A stretch of DNA of 9,197 nt from an uncultured Dehalococcoidales bacterium (GTDB taxonomy: Bacteria > Chloroflexota > Dehalococcoidia > UBA1151 > UBA1328): assembly GCA_905614375.1 (NCBI GenBank), contig CAJQSP010000025.1, positions 1 through 9,197 on the forward strand. The letters are read 5' to 3'. Made by a program: the position numbers and the translations under genes. The notes under the pieces were generated by a model. It saw only the letters and a list, made by a program, of their open reading frames with translations. It was not told the DNA's origin and searched no databases. Of this stretch, positions 8,154-9,197 are shown piece by piece (the stretch's first letter is position 1; the number at the start of each line of letters is the position of its first letter).

Positions 8154-8900
8154 TTAGAGTCCTCGGTCTTTCTTCACACGACGCCATTCATCAAATGCTG
8201 GTTCCCGCGGTGGGTAGTACTTGCCGGGTGCGACACCTTCGGATTCGATCTTTTCCTTGAGGTAGTTTTCGACTTCTTCGTGTTCTGTGGCGTGTTCAAG
8301 AACTTCTTTCGCCATCCATGACGGAACGACAATAACTCCATCGTCGTCGCCGACAAGAACGTCTCCGGGACGAACAAGTGCGCCACCGCAGTTGATCTGA
8401 ATACCTTCTTCAGCTGGGGCAGCTGTTGGTCCGCCGTGGAGGCTTCGTGCCGTTGCGTAAACCGCGAGATCGTAGTTTTCGTCACGTAGTACATCCAGAT
8501 CACGGATTGCTCCATCGATCACTACGCCATCTGCGTTATTCATCTTTAGCTGGAGTAATTTTACGTCACCAGCGACAACGGTTTTAGTGTCTCCTGCAAT
8601 ATCGGCGACAAGTACGTCACCGGGTCCGCATTTGCCCATAGCGCGGTACTCGGGAGAAATTTCGCTGTTTGGGTTTTCTGCAAGTAGGTCGGCGCGGTTT
8701 GGTAGGAAACGTAACGTGCGCGCACGGGCTGCGAGCTTTCGTCCCTTGGTGAAGTTTTCGAGACCTTCACATACACACAAGATTGATCCGAAGTAGCGAA
8801 CTGCGTTGTAGACAGTTGCTGTCGGGAGCTTTTTGAACCCTTCCAGAACTTCGTCGGGAACGTGAACTTGCTTCATGTCGAAAGTAGGCATATCAGACAT
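8154..8900 (-). CDS. RraA-family protein, probable 4-hydroxy-2-oxo-acid (HMG/CHA-type) aldolase
   Basis: A complete 248-residue RraA-fold protein. It is longer than E. coli RraA (about 160) and close to the HMG/CHA aldolases (about 240). Those enzymes cleave 4-hydroxy-4-methyl-2-oxoglutarate or 4-carboxy-4-hydroxy-2-oxoadipate to pyruvate, or decarboxylate oxaloacetate, using a divalent metal. The catalytic D-X20-R-D signature is seen with Asp112 in VAGDVKLL and Arg133-Asp134 in DGAIRDLD. The conserved [13 protein letters not shown] (92-104) and [17 protein letters not shown] (177-193) strands flank it. The C-terminal extension (about 200-248) is charged and helical, and ends in a [12 protein letters not shown] segment (228-239) that I associate with the longer catabolic members. 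The start is ATG 8900; Met4 and Met9 are possible later starts and no strong ribosome site decides between them. It is the first gene of the operon. The repeat array ends about 48 bp upstream. A non-enzymatic RNase E regulator role is unlikely given the motif and neighbours. Confidence 0.87.
   Translation of the reverse strand: MSDMPTFDMKQVHVPDEVLEGFKKLPTATVYNAVRYFGSILCVCEGLENFTKGRKLAARARTLRFLPNRADLLAENPNSEISPEYRAMGKCGPGDVLVADIAGDTKTVVAGDVKLLQLKMNNADGVVIDGAIRDLDVLRDENYDLAVYATARSLHGGPTAAPAEEGIQINCGGALVRPGDVLVGDDDGVIVVPSWMAKEVLEHATEHEEVENYLKEKIESEGVAPGKYYPPREPAFDEWRRVKKDRGL
8160..8164 (-). promoter_or_regulatory. Likely ribosome binding site for the MBL hydrolase gene
   Basis: GAGGA on the minus strand lies 11 nt before ATG 8148 and overlaps the last codons of the RraA-like gene. 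The spacing is a little long, but it is the best match in the 5-nt gap region. Confidence 0.45.
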
Positions 8901-9028
8901 TGGTGCGTATATCTCGTTTCGGATTGTGATTCGCTGTTATTGATTGCTCGCAGTCTACCCGCAGTCTACCCGCAGTCTACCCGCAGCCTACCCGTAGTCA
9001 GCAGTAGTCAGCACACGCCAGTTCATAG
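8901..9028. other. Upstream region of the operon, no gene seen
   Basis: This 128-bp stretch lies between the RraA-like start and the plus-strand coding fragment. It must hold the operon promoter if the seven minus-strand genes start here, but I could not pick a convincing -35/-10 pair. Besides the 11-bp repeats it holds an AT-richer 48-bp leader (8901-8948). None of the three plus-strand frames gives a recognisable protein. Confidence 0.6.
8949..9013. repeat. Tandem array of 11-bp repeats upstream of the operon
   Basis: Plus-strand units are CGCAGTCTACC at 8949-8959, 8960-8970 and 8971-8981 (identical), then CGCAGCCTACC at 8982-8992 (one change). Two degenerate copies follow, both containing GTAGTCAGCA, at 8994-9003 and 9004-9013. 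The period of 11 is close to one helical turn. The array ends 48 bp before the ATG of the RraA-like gene and stops 15 bp before a truncated plus-strand coding stretch. It is directly repeated without spacers, so it is not a CRISPR. It could be a multi-site binding region for an operon regulator or a slippage-grown minisatellite at a rearrangement point. Confidence 0.93.
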
Positions 9029-9197
9029 ATGGTGCTTATCGATGAAATCGGCACCATTGACGGATGGTCCCCCCGGTTCGTGGAGTATGTTGAGCCGTTG
9101 ATGGAATCGACGATTCCACTTGTCGCGATCGTTCTCCAGAAATCAGGTGAACTAAGTGATCAGACCAAGGCAAGTGATGTGACGACTCAATGCTTTG
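9029..9197 (+). pseudogene. THEP1-like nucleoside-triphosphatase fragment, Walker B half only (runs off the right edge)
   Basis: The frame from ATG 9029 stays open for 56 codons to the window edge. It begins MVLIDEIGTIDGWSPRFVEY and continues through VEPLMES, IPLVAIVLQKSG and DQTKASDV. DEIG followed by a helix of the form (F/W)S-RF-E-V and then a V-A-I/T-I strand is the pattern around Walker B in THEP1-type NTPases (usual form DEIGKMELFS-F--AV, then PVLATI). The N-terminal half with the P-loop should lie about 90 residues upstream. Instead, a TAG stop sits immediately before the ATG, then the 11-bp repeats, and no GxxGxGK motif is found in any plus frame back into the RraA gene. There is also no Shine-Dalgarno. 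I read it as a 5'-truncated remnant. A short intact protein starting at 9029 cannot be excluded because the 3' end is out of view. Confidence 0.5.

Noticed and set aside
8949..9013. CRISPR array or plasmid-type iterons
   Set aside because: The units are 11 bp and directly adjacent with no unique spacers, and there is no cas or replication initiator gene in view.
8862..9101. Plus-strand open frame of 79 codons crossing the repeats
   Set aside because: It overlaps the RraA-like gene antisense, is built partly from the 11-bp repeats, and lies in a different frame from the THEP1-like sequence.

Overview
The window reads as a bacterial catabolic locus. Base composition looks roughly even (about half G+C by eye), genes are tightly packed, start codons are mixed (ATG, GTG, TTG), and stop/start overlaps occur with Shine-Dalgarno-like GAGG motifs inside the upstream genes. 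The gene content (hydantoinase/oxoprolinase subunits, an RraA-type aldolase, a metallo-beta-lactamase-fold hydrolase, a zinc-independent MDR reductase, a sugar epimerase-family protein) suits a free-living heterotroph that degrades small organic molecules. No marker gene fixes the lineage. Marine Chloroflexota of the SAR202 type carry many such families, but that placement is only a guess.

Seven genes lie head to tail on the minus strand, so transcription runs right to left. Their order is: RraA-like aldolase (8900-8154), MBL-fold hydrolase (8148-7306), HyuB paralogue 2 (7216-5495), HyuB paralogue 1 (5505-3730), HyuA (3733-1601), MDR reductase (1551-541), and an N-acylglucosamine 2-epimerase family protein (457 to the left edge, truncated by the window). 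Gaps are 5 nt, 89 nt, an 11-nt overlap, a 4-nt overlap, 49 nt and 83 nt. The first six are very likely one operon. The seventh is separated by a hairpin that could act as a partial terminator.

The core is an ATP-dependent hydantoinase/oxoprolinase-type enzyme with one kinase-like A subunit and two similar but distinct B subunits. Family logic says HyuA activates a carbonyl or lactam oxygen with ATP while HyuB carries the metal-dependent hydrolysis or condensation site. No small gamma-type subunit, as found in acetone and acetophenone carboxylases, is present, so hydrolysis of a cyclic amide, imide or similar substrate is more likely than carboxylation. The MBL hydrolase could open a lactone or ester, the MDR enzyme could reduce an enone, and the RraA-like protein could split or decarboxylate a 4-hydroxy-2-oxo acid to pyruvate. 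The substrate cannot be read from the sequence.

The right end (8901-9197) differs from the rest. It holds a tandem array of 11-bp repeats just upstream of the first operon gene. Beyond it, on the plus strand, is a coding stretch that looks like the Walker B half of a THEP1-type nucleoside-triphosphatase without its P-loop half, running off the window. This looks like a rearrangement junction or gene remnant. There is no gene-free stretch longer than 300 bases.
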